A DNA stretch of 64,000 nucleotides from Lentisphaeria bacterium (lineage in GTDB: Bacteria > Verrucomicrobiota > Lentisphaeria > Victivallales > Victivallaceae): positions 1 to 64,000 of the forward strand of contig JAFSTC010000024.1 in assembly GCA_017450705.1 (NCBI GenBank), written 5' to 3'. The notes under the pieces are model-generated. The model saw only the letters and a list, made by a program, of their open reading frames with translations, ran no database searches and was not told where the DNA came from. How positions within the stretch are numbered: position 1 is the first letter of the stretch; every line of letters begins with the position of its first letter. Both the position numbers and the translations under genes were made by a program. Below, piece by piece: positions 62,823 through 64,000 of this stretch.

Positions 62823-64000
62823 ATGGAGATCATGTCGAAACTGGTCTGGTCGGCCGCCGACACGCCTGAAGAGCTGGCGCCGCTGCTCACCAATCTCGCG
62901 GAGGAATTTCCCGTTTCCGACGGAGGCCGGGGGCTCAAACTCAAATTCAAACGCATCAAAGGCGACGAGACCGTCACACGGGTCACCCGGTCGAAAGGCG
63001 GGGTCCTGGTGGAATACACCTCCATTGCCGCCGCGGCCCGGGGCATCGGCAGCGCCCTCTCCCGGCTGGACGGCGAGAACAGGACGCCCTTCTCCACGCT
63101 GGGGATCATGCTCGACGTCTCCCGCAACATGGTCATGACGGCGGACCATCTCAAAATGTGGCTGCGCCGCCTGGCCCTGGCCGGATGCAATCTCGTGATG
63201 CTCTACTGCGAGGACACCTACGAACTGGAAGACGAACCCATGTTCGGGTACATGCGCGGCGGCTACACCTTCGAGGAGATCCGCGAGCTGGATGTCTGCG
63301 CAAAAAGTCTCGGCATCGAACTTGTCGGCTGCATCCAGACACTGGGCCACCTGGAGCAGATCCTGCGGTGGAGCGATTTCTCCGATGTCAAAGATACGGC
63401 AAGAGTCCTCCTCGCCGATCAGCCCCGGACGTACGAACTCATCGAAAAGATGATCAAGTTCTGGAGCACCGCCCTCGACAGCCGCCGCATCCATATCGGC
63501 ATGGACGAGACTCACGACCTCGGCAGAGGCGCTTTTCTGGACCGCTTCGGATACGAGCGCGGGTTCGACATCTTCAACAGACATCTGGCCAAGGTGAACG
63601 AGATCTGCAAGAAGCACGGTCTCGCCCCCATGCTGTGGTCCGACATGTATTTCCGGCTGGCCAACGAAAAGCAGGAGTACTACGACCTGACCTCGAAGAT
63701 CCCCGACGACGTGAAGGCGGCGATCCCCCGGAACGTCCGGCTGGTCTACTGGGACTATTATCACACCGACGAAAAAGACTACTGTGCGATGATCCGGCGT
63801 CACAGGGAGCTGGGCTTCGATCCGGTCGTCGCCTCCGGCATCTGGACGTGGACGAAGCTGTGGTACGACCACGAACAGACCCGCAGGACCGCCCTGCCCT
63901 GCATCCGGGCCTGCCGGAAGGAGAAGATCCGGGAACTTTTCTTCACCATGTGGGGCGACGACGGGGCCTACTGCAATATGGATTCCGCCCTCGCAGGGAT
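62823..64000 (+). CDS. GH20-like beta-N-acetylhexosaminidase, 3' partial
   Basis: 392 codons in the window, running off the right edge. No signal peptide. Residues about 5-90 form the GH20b-like alpha/beta domain (VEYTSIAAAARGIGSALSRL), then the barrel begins (LGIMLDVSRNMVMTADHLKM, LVGCIQTLGHLEQ). The catalytic pair is D228-E229 in RRIHIGMDETHDLGRG, and ASGIWTWTKLW is a later strand. It probably cleaves terminal hexosamines from imported oligosaccharides. It is a different subtype from the GH20-like protein at 16.1 kb, which lacks the N-terminal domain. Start ATG 62823; ATG 62832 is an alternative. Confidence 0.85.
   Translation, partial: MEIMSKLVWSAADTPEELAPLLTNLAEEFPVSDGGRGLKLKFKRIKGDETVTRVTRSKGGVLVEYTSIAAAARGIGSALSRLDGENRTPFSTLGIMLDVSRNMVMTADHLKMWLRRLALAGCNLVMLYCEDTYELEDEPMFGYMRGGYTFEEIRELDVCAKSLGIELVGCIQTLGHLEQILRWSDFSDVKDTARVLLADQPRTYELIEKMIKFWSTALDSRRIHIGMDETHDLGRGAFLDRFGYERGFDIFNRHLAKVNEICKKHGLAPMLWSDMYFRLANEKQEYYDLTSKIPDDVKAAIPRNVRLVYWDYYHTDEKDYCAMIRRHRELGFDPVVASGIWTWTKLWYDHEQTRRTALPCIRACRKEKIRELFFTMWGDDGAYCNMDSALAG

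Overview
The window looks like the chromosome of an anaerobic, carbohydrate-degrading bacterium of the Lentisphaerota (Victivallis-like). This rests on high GC content, three prepilin-type proteins with almost identical N-termini placed beside secreted or cytoplasmic carbohydrate-active enzymes, DUF4838 and DUF6259 proteins, several AraC/GntR regulators, and a rubrerythrin. The taxonomic call is an inference; no rRNA or other marker is present. I see no tRNA, rRNA, CRISPR array, IS element, integrase or phage gene.

Layout. 1-4.3 kb (minus): an operon encoding a GntR DNA-binding domain fused to a complete GH38 alpha-mannosidase-like enzyme, followed by a secreted exo-rhamnogalacturonan-lyase-like protein cut by the window edge. 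4.4-9 kb: UvrD/PcrA helicase with an archaeal-type IMP cyclohydrolase (minus), then lgt and a RluD-type pseudouridine synthase (plus). 9-17.4 kb: sugar locus A, with FAD oxidoreductase, pseudopilin, large secreted protein and secreted histidine phosphatase (minus), divergent from a PocR-AraC regulator and a GH20-like enzyme (plus). 17.4-22.8 kb: sugar locus B, with pseudopilin, GH130 and DUF4838 (minus), divergent from an AraC regulator. 22.8-25.3 kb: gapA-pgk. 25.4-33.3 kb: an acidic zinc-ribbon protein, rnr plus a lipoprotein, and pfkB-lon-LolA-like. 33.4-42.3 kb: sugar locus C, with an AraC regulator divergent from two DUF6259 proteins, ThuA, Gfo/Idh/MocA and a pseudopilin. 42.3-48.6 kb: DUF1846, rubrerythrin, a GH63/GH37-like (alpha/alpha)6 enzyme, a zinc ribbon-TM-ankyrin protein and an EI24-like membrane protein. 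48.6-53.9 kb: hrpA, EamA transporter and a lipoprotein. 54-60.4 kb: dapA-dxs, an Mla-like lipid transport operon without an ATPase gene, and purE-marC. 60.5-64 kb: a GT2 glycosyltransferase, rpe, and a GH20-like enzyme cut by the right edge.

How the genes work together. The sugar loci repeat one plan: a divergent AraC regulator facing an operon that contains one pseudopilin plus glycan-processing enzymes. Oligosaccharides released outside could be finished by the cytoplasmic GH20, GH130, DUF6259 and ThuA/MocA enzymes and feed glycolysis (gapA, pgk) and the pentose phosphate pathway (rpe). Many intergenic regions carry a recurrent promoter, a TTG-containing -35 box then 16-17 bp then TATATT or a close variant, which supports the gene starts chosen here. 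The most unusual items are the GntR-GH38 fusion, the regulator/pseudopilin/glycosidase cassettes, an 8-bp inverted repeat over the -35 box of the acidic zinc-ribbon gene, and a 54-bp palindrome between convergent genes.
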